A stretch of 5,775 nucleotides of DNA, from NCBI GenBank assembly GCA_013154135.1, contig JAADDB010000024.1, positions 1 to 5,775 on the forward strand, written 5' to 3'. The position numbers and the translations under genes were made by a program. This document shows, piece after piece, positions 1-5,652 of this stretch. Below the pieces are notes generated by a model. The model saw only the letters and a program-made list of their open reading frames with translations. It made no database searches and was not told where the DNA came from. This stretch comes from Chloroflexota bacterium. GTDB taxonomy: Bacteria > Chloroflexota > Anaerolineae > JAADDB01. Every line of letters begins with the position of its first letter. Positions within the stretch are counted from its first letter, which is position 1.

Positions 1-16
1 TTAATCGTTAATCGTT
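1..16 (-). repeat. Heptad repeat overlapping the stop codon of the large gene (inverted copy)
   Basis: Read on the minus strand this is AACGATTAACGATTAA, two heptads of the same type as at 5251-5281. The stop codon of the large gene (positions 8-10) is the TAA inside the repeat, and the codons just before it (AAC GAT, Asn-Asp) also derive from it. A second TAA follows at 1-3 on the minus strand. The repeat may continue beyond the window edge. Confidence 0.75.
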
Positions 17-3000
17 CTTCGTCACCTCTACAAAATGAACCCACTCATCTCCGTCGTTGTTGCAGTCCAGGTAGAAATCGGAGCCGCCTACGGTATCGGG
101 CAGGGAATTGTCCCAACGCGCGTTGGGCAACCGGAAGGTGACCGTCCGCCATGTGTCGGTCCCTGTCTTCTGTACCCGACCGGCCACGGCAATGCTCCCC
201 GACCGGGTCCGGTAGTACAACGTCCACGTGTCCTTACCGTGATCCCAGAAGGTGACGGAAACGGTCGCGGTTGCCGTCCCCCGGAGGTATGAGCTGTCCA
301 CATCAAAGTACATGTACCGATTTCCCGTGGCTTGATCGGTGCGCCGGACGGTCCACCCCTCCTTGCCTTTGGGCAGAGCCGGGTTGTAGGGATGTGTGTT
401 GGCTCCCATCCGCTGGACCGTGGGGTCGTTCGTCTCGGGCACGGTGCGCCCACCCGGGATGTTGTCCTTCTGGTCCATGAAGAAGCGGTAATTGCCCCAC
501 TGGGGATTCTGATGCTGCACAGCCATGTCACTGCCCAAACACGTGTAGGGCCGCCAGGGATCTCGGTGTTCCCGCAGGGCTACCCACGCGCTGGGCGCGT
601 TCCTCCCAGTCACCCCGAAGAAGGGAGCAGCCCATTTGAAGGGTCGCAGGTTCTCGGCCCGCGGCGCGCCCTTGTCCGTGCGCACCAAAGGCCAGGCCAC
701 CCGCAGGTAGACCGGGTGTTTGTCCAAGATGTTGTACAGACCCCACCATATCTGCTCCGGCCGACAGGTCTGCATTTCATACGCTTCCCACGCGGTAGGG
801 ACCACATCCCAGTAGACGATGGGGTAATCATACCAGGAGCACATGGGACAGGAGGGGCTGTCCTTGTACACAACGCCTTCGCCGTCGGGATACATGAGGT
901 TCAGGGAAAGGCCAATCCCCCGTTCCACCGCGTGCTGGTTGATCTCCCGGCGTTCCCAGGCATGGAAGGTGACAGGCGCGGATTGTTGGAGCAAGGGCTT
1001 CAGCAACTTCCCCTGTCCATCGGAGAAGGCATCGAAGTACCAATCCGCCACCCGGTTCACGTACTCCACCCACCGCTTGCTCGTCAAACCCGCGTCTTTG
1101 AGGAGGGCCAAATCCGCGCCCTCGCCCGCGGCCCGGGTCTCCCCGTAGATTCCCGTTCCAATGGCCACGAATTCCAGCCGGGGATCATCCCGGAAAGCCC
1201 GTCCCAACGCGCGAACCAGCGCGTGATAGCGGGCCTGGAAGCGCGGGTTGAGGTAGTTGGGCACAGCCTTCCACGTCCGACCCGATGTGGGACACCGCGC
1301 GCCCAAATTGCGCCGCAGGACCATTTCCGAGTCCTCCCGCACATAGGCGGGCAACGCGCGGTCTCCGTTGCATCCCCCCTCGAAGACGCTGACAAAGAAA
1401 GCGCCTTTCACCCCGTAACGCCGGAGTTTGGCCAACCACCCGTCAATGGGCGCGAAGTTGTACTGACCTTCCCGGGGCTCCAGCTCGGCCCAGTGGAACA
1501 CGACCAGGGATCCCACCATGCCATACGTATTGGGGTCATGGCCCTGATAGTCGTAAGCCATGTAAATGCCCGGATGGCGTACCCCTTCCCACGCGTGCGC
1601 GCCCGGGGTGAGTGCCCGGGTAGGCACCGGGGTGGACGTGGGCGCCGGCGGGATGGGGGACCGGGTCGGCCGGGCAGTAGGCGTGGGCGACGGCGTCCAG
1701 AAGACGGGGGTGAGGGTGGGAACCTGGTAGGTGATCTCCAACATGGGGCGCAGGGAAATGGCCGGATATTGGCTGCTGAGGAAGTTGTGCTGCACCTGAG
1801 CCCCTGCGGGGGAGATGGCCTGGATGATAAGCCCGTAGTTGGTGACCCATCCTCGCGCCCATTCCTGGACGGCCTGGGTCACGTCCAGGGTCACCCACTG
1901 GTAGGTGGCGTTGAAGCGCGCCTTTCCCACCGGGTCCATAAAGCGATCATCCGGCCCCAACGCGCCCGGTTGATGCCACGCGTCCGTGTTTGTGGCCTTC
2001 TCCCAGGTGGCCTCCTGTTCCTCCCACGGGCGTTTGAGCATGTACACGTACAGGTCCACCGGGCTTTGCCGGTTGCGGGCGCCGGAATAGAGTTTCAGCT
2101 GAGCCTTGAGCACCCGCGCGTTCGCGGGAAGCACCTCGTCGATGGGGAAGTAGAGGAGCCCTTCATGGGTCACCCCATATGTATCGTTGGTACGAACGGC
2201 CAAATACGGTGCCAGGCCGAAGTTCTTCCCCCGATACCAGCGGCTGATGTACGTGTCCCGCACGCCCTGGTACCCATCCCTTCCCTCCTGGAGCTGGGCA
2301 GTTATGGGCTCAGACCAGTAGAAGGGGGTGGGCGTGAAGGTTGGGGTGGGGGTGAAGGTGGGAGTGGGCGTTGGTGTCCAGGTGGGCGTGGGGGTGGACA
2401 CGGGGGTGGGTTCGGTGGTCGCGGTGGGCGTGACCGAGGGAGTAGCATCGGAACGGAGCGGCACCCGGTAGGTGATCTCCAGGGCGGGACGCAAGTACGC
2501 GGCCGGATATTGGTTGCTCAGGAAGTTGTGCTGGACTTGGACGCCGGTAGAGAAGCCCTGGAGGATGAGCCCGTGGTTGGAAGATGGGTCCTGCTGCCAC
2601 GCGCGCACCGCGTCTGTCACATCCACGGAAAGCCAGGTGTACACGTCGTCAAAGACCACCTCGCCCACGGGTGTGGGATCCCTATCCTCCACCCCGAAAG
2701 CACCCGGCATCTGCCACGGGGTATCCGCGTGGGCCTGATACCAGGTGGCTTGCTCCTCATCCCACGCGCGCTTGAGCATGTACACCCGCAAACGGATGGG
2801 CACGTTGCGGCTGCGGGAGCCGGAGTAGAGTTTGAGTTTGGCCTGGAGGATGTCCGTCCCCTCGGGCAAGGGGGGTAAGGGGAAGTACAACAGACTCTCG
2901 TGCGTGGGGCCGTATGTGTCCTCGGTGCGCACGGCCAGGTAGGGATTTTGACCGAAGTTGCTGGAACGATACCAGCGGCTGATGTATGTGTCCCGAGCGC

Positions 3001-5008
3001 CGGTGTACGCGTCCACGCCTTCCTGCAGGCGCACGACCGTGGGCGGGCTGTAGCGAAGGGGCGTGGGTGTGGGAGTCGCGTATGGGGTGGGCGTTGGGGT
3101 GAAGGTGGGCGTGAACGTGGGGGTAGGCGACGGAGTCCATGTGGGGGTGGGGGTCGCGATTTCGTATTTGATGACGAGCCGCGGCCGCAGGTTCACGTGG
3201 GAATCCTCGCTACTGACAAAGTTGTGATGCACCGCGGGGTGGCCATCCACCACAAATCCCTGGAGGATGAGGCCGTAGTTGGGTGCTTCGCCCCGCACCC
3301 AAGCTTGAACGGCCCGGGTCACGTCAAATCGGAACCAGCGGTGGGTCTTCTCGATGACCGTCTCGGAGAGGGGAATGGGATCGCGGTCGCTCTGGCCCAA
3401 AGCGCCGGGCTTTTCCCACGGTTCTTGCCGCGACGCGGTGTGGAAGGTGACCACGTCCTCATCCCAGGCCCGCCGGAGCATGTACGTCCGGATGAGACCG
3501 GGGCCATCGTGGTTGGCCGCGCCGGAATAGAGTTCCACATAGGCCTTGTGCACCACCGCGTAAGGGGGCAGGTCGCTCACGTCAAAGCGAAGGAGCCCCT
3601 CCAGCGTCACCCCGTACCGGTCCTCCCCCCGGATGCTGATAATGGGGTCATGGCCGAAGTTCCGGTGGCCGTTCGGCCACCAGCGGTTGATGTACGCGTC
3701 GGTAACGCCTGCGTACCCGTCTACCCCCTCCTGCAGGATGAGGGTCCCCCGCCCGCTCAACACGGTGGGAGTGGGCGAAGGGGTGGCTGTGGGAGTCGGG
3801 GAGAAGGTGGGTGTGGGTTCCGGGGTGGGGGGTGGTTGAAGGGTGGGGAGCTCGCCCTCGCCCACGTACCGGAGGACCATGCCCAATTCGCCCACAATCC
3901 AGATGTGTTGTGGGTCCTGCACAAACAGGTCGACGGGGACGCCGATGCCCGGCAGCCGGACTTGTTCCCACGTATGTCCCCCGTTCTCAGTGGCGAGGAA
4001 GACGACCTGCGGACTGACCCGATGGCCGTGGCCGTCCGTGCACTGGAACCAGTAGTTGGGCGGGGTCGGACATCGGGCCGCGACCGCGTAGCCACGCTCA
4101 CGGTCCAGAAACTGGACGGCCATCACGTGCAGGTTCTTGTCCACCTGCACGTAGGACCAGGTGTTGCCCCCATCGGTGGTGTAGTAAATGCGACCGTAAT
4201 CCGCGGCGACCCAGCCGTGCTGGAGGTCGACGAAATCCACCTGGTGCACGTGGACGTCAGCCAGGTCGGGATAGGGACGACGCCAGGAGATACCGCCGTC
4301 GTCGCTGCGGACGAATAGGCCGCCCGTGCTCACCGACCCAATGGCGAACCCATGCCATCGGCCATCTGCGAAGATCCAATCCATGCTCTCGGGCGCCGCG
4401 CCCCACGGCGCGGGATGGCCCATCCCAGGAATCCACGTGCGTCCACCATCGGTGGTGCGGAGCATGTGGCCCGCGTTCTGGCTGGTGCCGACCCAGCCGT
4501 AACGCCCATCCGGTGAGATGAAGACGTCGAATTGGGGTTTGCTGTGACCGGAGGGCTGAACTTCCCAGCTCTGCCAGCCGTCGGTTGTGTGTAGGATGCG
4601 GCCCAGATCACCTATCGCCCAGCCCTCGTAATCGGAGATCATGTGGATCCCCTTCATGGCCCGCAATTCGAACTGATAGGCCGGCTGGACGTACATCTCC
4701 TTCCACGTCTTGCCCCCATCCAGGGTGCGCAATATTGAACCCCGATAACGACGGTTTTCCCCGTACCAAAGGGGAGTTTTGGATTCCCCGACCGCGTATC
4801 CCACCCGCGCGTTGACGAACTGAACCTCCTTCAGCCAGTTGTTTTGGCCCGTGTAGGAAACCTGCCAGTTCGCGGCGGAAAGCAGTGGGGAATAGGCGGT
4901 GTGTGCAGGCGCAAAAGGAATGAAGATGCCCACACTCAGCAAGAACAGCACGAACAACATCCAGCCCAAACGACGTAAAGGCCCAGAGTGTTCGACGAAT
5001 GACGTCAT
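8..5008 (-). CDS. Secreted modular protein: Ycf48/BNR propeller, three DNRLRE/CBM96-like repeats, GH-like barrel, C-terminal beta-sandwich
   Basis: Complete 1666-residue protein, probably exported to bind and perhaps cleave polysaccharide. Residues 10-38 form a signal peptide or anchor: RR, a hydrophobic stretch at about 16-32, then APAHTA as a possible cleavage site. Residues 45-385 are a beta-propeller with six Asp boxes (D97, D143, D187, D237, D279, N342) and GWAIGD/GYAVGE-type Ycf48 motifs; its length matches a whole Ycf48 protein. Three DNRLRE/CBM96-like domains (421-617, 657-849, 902-1096) follow, set off by Pro/Thr linkers. Residues 1137 to about 1450 resemble a clan GH-A barrel (GH42-like FHWAELEPREGQYNF at 1171-1185; candidate acid/base E1290 in IYGE). 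About 1545-1666 is a beta-sandwich. There is no sortase motif, SLH domain or C-terminal membrane segment, so it is either free or held by its N terminus. The start is secure: in-frame TAG at 5021-5023, no start codon between, strong Shine-Dalgarno. Domain names come from motif recognition; catalysis is unproven. Confidence 0.93.
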   Translation of the reverse strand: MTSFVEHSGPLRRLGWMLFVLFLLSVGIFIPFAPAHTAYSPLLSAANWQVSYTGQNNWLKEVQFVNARVGYAVGESKTPLWYGENRRYRGSILRTLDGGKTWKEMYVQPAYQFELRAMKGIHMISDYEGWAIGDLGRILHTTDGWQSWEVQPSGHSKPQFDVFISPDGRYGWVGTSQNAGHMLRTTDGGRTWIPGMGHPAPWGAAPESMDWIFADGRWHGFAIGSVSTGGLFVRSDDGGISWRRPYPDLADVHVHQVDFVDLQHGWVAADYGRIYYTTDGGNTWSYVQVDKNLHVMAVQFLDRERGYAVAARCPTPPNYWFQCTDGHGHRVSPQVVFLATENGGHTWEQVRLPGIGVPVDLFVQDPQHIWIVGELGMVLRYVGEGELPTLQPPPTPEPTPTFSPTPTATPSPTPTVLSGRGTLILQEGVDGYAGVTDAYINRWWPNGHRNFGHDPIISIRGEDRYGVTLEGLLRFDVSDLPPYAVVHKAYVELYSGAANHDGPGLIRTYMLRRAWDEDVVTFHTASRQEPWEKPGALGQSDRDPIPLSETVIEKTHRWFRFDVTRAVQAWVRGEAPNYGLILQGFVVDGHPAVHHNFVSSEDSHVNLRPRLVIKYEIATPTPTWTPSPTPTFTPTFTPTPTPYATPTPTPLRYSPPTVVRLQEGVDAYTGARDTYISRWYRSSNFGQNPYLAVRTEDTYGPTHESLLYFPLPPLPEGTDILQAKLKLYSGSRSRNVPIRLRVYMLKRAWDEEQATWYQAHADTPWQMPGAFGVEDRDPTPVGEVVFDDVYTWLSVDVTDAVRAWQQDPSSNHGLILQGFSTGVQVQHNFLSNQYPAAYLRPALEITYRVPLRSDATPSVTPTATTEPTPVSTPTPTWTPTPTPTFTPTPTFTPTPFYWSEPITAQLQEGRDGYQGVRDTYISRWYRGKNFGLAPYLAVRTNDTYGVTHEGLLYFPIDEVLPANARVLKAQLKLYSGARNRQSPVDLYVYMLKRPWEEQEATWEKATNTDAWHQPGALGPDDRFMDPVGKARFNATYQWVTLDVTQAVQEWARGWVTNYGLIIQAISPAGAQVQHNFLSSQYPAISLRPMLEITYQVPTLTPVFWTPSPTPTARPTRSPIPPAPTSTPVPTRALTPGAHAWEGVRHPGIYMAYDYQGHDPNTYGMVGSLVVFHWAELEPREGQYNFAPIDGWLAKLRRYGVKGAFFVSVFEGGCNGDRALPAYVREDSEMVLRRNLGARCPTSGRTWKAVPNYLNPRFQARYHALVRALGRAFRDDPRLEFVAIGTGIYGETRAAGEGADLALLKDAGLTSKRWVEYVNRVADWYFDAFSDGQGKLLKPLLQQSAPVTFHAWERREINQHAVERGIGLSLNLMYPDGEGVVYKDSPSCPMCSWYDYPIVYWDVVPTAWEAYEMQTCRPEQIWWGLYNILDKHPVYLRVAWPLVRTDKGAPRAENLRPFKWAAPFFGVTGRNAPSAWVALREHRDPWRPYTCLGSDMAVQHQNPQWGNYRFFMDQKDNIPGGRTVPETNDPTVQRMGANTHPYNPALPKGKEGWTVRRTDQATGNRYMYFDVDSSYLRGTATATVSVTFWDHGKDTWTLYYRTRSGSIAVAGRVQKTGTDTWRTVTFRLPNARWDNSLPDTVGGSDFYLDCNNDGDEWVHFVEVTKND
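11..376 (-). other. Domain: C-terminal beta-sandwich (residues about 1545-1666)
   Basis: The last 120 or so residues alternate hydrophobic and polar positions as in a jelly roll. Visible strands include NRYMYFDV, ATATVSVTFWD, WTLYYRTRSG and WRTVTFRLPNA, ending with a GGSDFYLDCNNDGDEWVHFVEV strand-turn-strand. The acidic DCNNDGDE turn could bind calcium or simply cap the fold. Similar all-beta tails follow GH-like barrels in many exoproteins and often act as carbohydrate-binding modules. The specific family is not recognised. The domain runs to the stop codon, leaving no sorting signal. Confidence 0.55.
659..1603 (-). other. Domain: GH42/clan GH-A-like TIM barrel (residues 1136-1450)
   Basis: Residues 1164-1200 run through a strand, then FHWAELEPREGQYNF, then a helix ending in LRRYGVKGAFFVSV. 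This is the familiar W-x-x-[LE]-EP-x-x-G-x-[YF]-[DN]-F element near the N terminus of GH42, GH35 and related barrels. Residues 1278-1291 (LEFVAIGTGIYGET) look like a barrel strand ending in a conserved Glu, E1290, at the place of the GH-A acid/base, though the usual Asn-Glu pair is absent. I could not identify the nucleophile Glu with confidence. Cysteines are unusually frequent (C1213, C1239, C1387, C1390, C1415), consistent with disulfides in an exported protein. It could be an active glycosidase or a binding-only relative. Boundaries are approximate. Confidence 0.6.
1604..1717 (-). repeat. Pro/Thr-rich linker 4
   Basis: Residues 1098-1135 separate DNRLRE-like domain 3 from the glycosidase-like domain. 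Unlike the other three, this linker is mixed with Arg, Ile and Ala (TARPTRSPIPPAPTSTPVPT) and is less regular at the DNA level. That suggests it arose separately, when the catalytic-like module was joined to the repeat array. Confidence 0.8.
2324..2443 (-). repeat. Pro/Thr-rich linker 3
   Basis: Residues 856-895 form the longest of the four tracts and join DNRLRE-like domains 2 and 3. It includes tandem TFTPTP units. The underlying DNA repeats GGTGGGGGTG-like hexamers on the plus strand, which makes it a likely site of replication slippage or unequal crossing-over with linker 2. Confidence 0.85.
3059..3154 (-). repeat. Pro/Thr-rich linker 2
   Basis: Residues 619-650 consist almost wholly of TP dipeptides broken by W, F, S, Y and A. 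The tract joins DNRLRE-like domains 1 and 2. The motif TPTWTPSPTPTF closely resembles TPTWTPTPTPTF in linker 3, so linker and domain were probably copied as a unit. Confidence 0.85.
3761..3847 (-). repeat. Pro/Thr-rich linker 1
   Basis: Residues 388-416 are a low-complexity Pro/Thr tract (PTPEPTPTFSPTPTATPSPT) that separates the propeller from the first DNRLRE-like domain. At the DNA level it is a degenerate hexamer-type run, reading as GGGTGTGGG-like on the plus strand. Such linkers are typically extended, protease-resistant spacers and possible O-glycosylation sites; glycosylation here is only inferred. Confidence 0.85.
3854..4876 (-). other. Domain: Ycf48/BNR-like beta-propeller (residues 45-385)
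   Basis: This segment encodes repeated blades ending in Asp boxes of the form T-x-D-G-G-x-T-W, seen at residues 91-102, 137-148, 181-192, 231-242, 273-284 and 336-347. Each is followed or preceded by a G-[YWF]-[AV]-[VI]-G strand, such as GYAVGE, GWAIGDLG, GWVG and GFAIGS, with IWIVGELG closing the fold. That suits a seven-bladed Ycf48-type propeller. In cyanobacteria Ycf48 assists photosystem II assembly; in an exported protein of this kind that role is unlikely, and the fold more probably serves protein or glycan binding. The segment between blades at 311-333 holds C313 and C323, which could form a disulfide outside the cell. Confidence 0.85.
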
Positions 5009-5014
5009 TGGATG

Positions 5015-5022
5015 CCCCCTCT
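5015..5022 (-). promoter_or_regulatory. Ribosome binding site of the large exoprotein gene
   Basis: On the minus strand the sequence reads AGAGGGGG, ending 6 nt before the ATG at 5006-5008. The GAGG core pairs with the anti-Shine-Dalgarno. An in-frame TAG at 5021-5023 overlaps it, so translation cannot begin further upstream and this site decides the start. Confidence 0.8.
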
Positions 5023-5048
5023 ATGCGATGGAACCGTCTTTGTCTGAC

Positions 5049-5078
5049 CAGGGGAAGCATGGCCTGGTGTGTCCCCTG
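5049..5078 (-). promoter_or_regulatory. Stem-loop at the predicted 5' end of the leader
   Basis: CAGGGGA (5049-5055) and TCCCCTG (5072-5078) form a perfect 7-bp stem around a 16-nt loop. With the predicted transcription start near 5080, the stem would begin about two nucleotides from the mRNA 5' end, a placement known to stabilise some bacterial mRNAs. No known riboswitch fold was recognised. The structure does not occlude the Shine-Dalgarno site. Confidence 0.4.
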
Positions 5079-5086
5079 CCGCTCCC

Positions 5087-5115
5087 AGTATACCGAGAGA
5101 ACGCGATTAGGGCAA
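5087..5115 (-). promoter_or_regulatory. Sigma70-type promoter for the large exoprotein gene
   Basis: On the minus strand, -35 TTGCCC (5110-5115) and -10 TATACT (5087-5092) are separated by 17 nt. They match the consensus at 4 of 6 and 5 of 6 positions. Transcription would start near 5080 and leave a leader of about 70 nt ahead of the ATG at 5008. No operator palindrome is evident between the promoter and the gene. Confidence 0.6.
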
Positions 5116-5207
5116 GGCGGGTGAAGGGAGGACGATGCCGCCGCGGCCGAGAAGAAGCTTTTTGCGTGGATGAGGGTCAGTACCCTTTGCCCCCAATCTA
5201 TGCCCCT

Positions 5208-5235
5208 TGGTTGATCCGTACATATTCGTTATAAT
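5208..5235 (+). promoter_or_regulatory. Candidate divergent plus-strand promoter
   Basis: A perfect -10 TATAAT lies at 5230-5235, with a weak -35 TTGGTT at 5208-5213 and a 16-nt spacer. Transcription would start near 5242, in a G-rich run immediately ahead of the heptad repeats. No coding region follows within the window, so the target would be a non-coding RNA or a gene beyond 5775 with a very long leader. The weak -35 leaves real doubt. Confidence 0.4.
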
Positions 5236-5250
5236 GCGAAAGGGGGGGAG

Positions 5251-5281
5251 TAACGATTGACGATTAATGAGTAACGATTAA
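5251..5281 (+). repeat. Degenerate 7-bp tandem repeat (TAACGAT type)
   Basis: Four consecutive heptads read TAACGAT, TGACGAT, TAATGAG and TAACGAT, followed by TAA. Each is one to three changes from TAACGAT. The run is AT-rich within GC-rich surroundings. Two further heptads, TAATGAG and TAACGAG, lie at 5329-5342. This resembles the short tandemly repeated heptanucleotide sequences known from intergenic DNA in some cyanobacteria; that comparison is by analogy only. Confidence 0.75.
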
Positions 5282-5356
5282 GGGGGCCTCGGCTGAAGAA
5301 TGAGGTTGGCTTGGATAGGCGGAGAGACTAATGAGTAACGAGGGTTCAGCCCCGGG

Positions 5357-5399
5357 CGATGGGGCATGACCACACATCACCGTACACGAACGGTAGGGA
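5357..5399 (+). repeat. Imperfect direct repeat, copy 1
   Basis: This copy begins CGATGGGGCATGA and continues through CACACAT, CCGT and ACGAAC blocks. It matches the copy at 5494-5536 over the same blocks, with a few substitutions between them, 137 bp apart. The region has no convincing coding sequence and looks like degraded dispersed-repeat DNA. Confidence 0.65.
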
Positions 5400-5493
5400 C
5401 GCACGGCAGTACGCCCGGAAGGCCGTCGAATAAATCCGCCTGCTGAACAGGAGCCGTCCCTTCGGGACGAGAATACGCCGGCCGGAGCCCACC

Positions 5494-5536
5494 CGATGGG
5501 GCATGAGCACACATTGCCGTGTACGAACAGGAGATC
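5494..5536 (+). repeat. Imperfect direct repeat, copy 2
   Basis: Second copy of the 5357-5399 element, starting CGATGGGGCATGA and continuing CACACAT, CCGT and ACGAAC. It is followed by GAACAGGAG-like sequence that also occurs between the copies, at 5445-5453. The pair encloses a perfect 6-bp hairpin, CGTCCC-TTC-GGGACG, at 5455-5469. Confidence 0.65.
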
Positions 5537-5601
5537 GGTACCTGATTGACTTTAGCATGCACGCTGAGTAGAGATTTCGTGGGATTTCTCCCTGGGGAAC
5601 T

Positions 5602-5652
5602 GTTTTGCGTGGGTGCGGTGCGGGCTTCGCCCGGCCGGCACCCACGCAAAAC
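5602..5652. repeat. Long palindromic hairpin element
   Basis: GTTTTGCGTGGGTGC (5602-5616) and its exact reverse complement (5638-5652) form a 15-bp perfect stem. Inside, CGGGC (5621-5625) pairs with GCCCG (5629-5633) around a TTC loop, giving a tip separated from the outer stem by a small internal loop. The outer ends are T-rich on the left and A-rich on the right, the opposite of a bidirectional terminator, and no T-run follows on either strand. It is best read as a REP-like intergenic palindrome or a structured RNA element. Confidence 0.75.

Larger units (their letters stand above)
1721..3748 (-). repeat. Three tandem DNRLRE/CBM96-like domain repeats
   Basis: Three copies of a domain of about 195 residues lie at 421-617 (positions 3158-3748), 657-849 (2462-3040) and 902-1096 (1721-2305). 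Shared landmarks in order are LQEG, Y-I-[NS]-R-W, a NFG turn, LL-[RY]-F, LYSG, VYMLKR-W-[DE]-E (YMLRRAWDE in copy 1), PGA-[LF]-G, a DVT-x-AV-x-[AE]-W helix, N-[YH]-GLI-[LI]-Q, HNF-[LV]-S and LRP-x-L-x-I-[TK]-Y. This is the layout of the DNRLRE/CBM96 beta-sandwich family, often a stalk or glycan-binding module in exoproteins. Copies 2 and 3 are clearly closest to each other, with matching nucleotide blocks such as 1760-1772 and 2501-2513, 741 bp apart. Copy 1 is more diverged, so a later duplication of the 2/3 unit is inferred. Confidence 0.85.

Noticed and set aside
332..2878. Long plus-strand open frame of 848 codons
   Set aside because: It lies antisense to the large gene. Its translation is rich in Gly, Arg, His and Pro, with a run made of reversed Pro/Thr linker DNA, and it has no recognisable domain. 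The opposite-strand frame has clear domain repeats.
2324..3154. CRISPR-like array from the regularly spaced repeats
   Set aside because: The repeats are Pro/Thr codon runs and whole protein domains read in frame, not short identical repeats with unique spacers.
2900..4318. Plus-strand open frame of 472 codons
   Set aside because: Also antisense to the large gene and made of Gly/Arg/Val-rich shadow sequence. It is a by-product of high GC and the codon bias of the true frame.
3854..4876. Photosystem II assembly factor (Ycf48 proper)
   Set aside because: The propeller is fused to a stalk and a glycosidase-like module in an exported protein. The fold is shared, but nothing supports a photosynthetic role.
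5211..5235. TTGATC as -35 for the plus-strand TATAAT
   Set aside because: The spacer would be only 13 nt, too short; TTGGTT at 5208-5213 with 16 nt is the better choice.
5602..5652. Intrinsic terminator
   Set aside because: The stem is strong but no T-run follows on either strand, and the arm ends have the wrong polarity (T left, A right).
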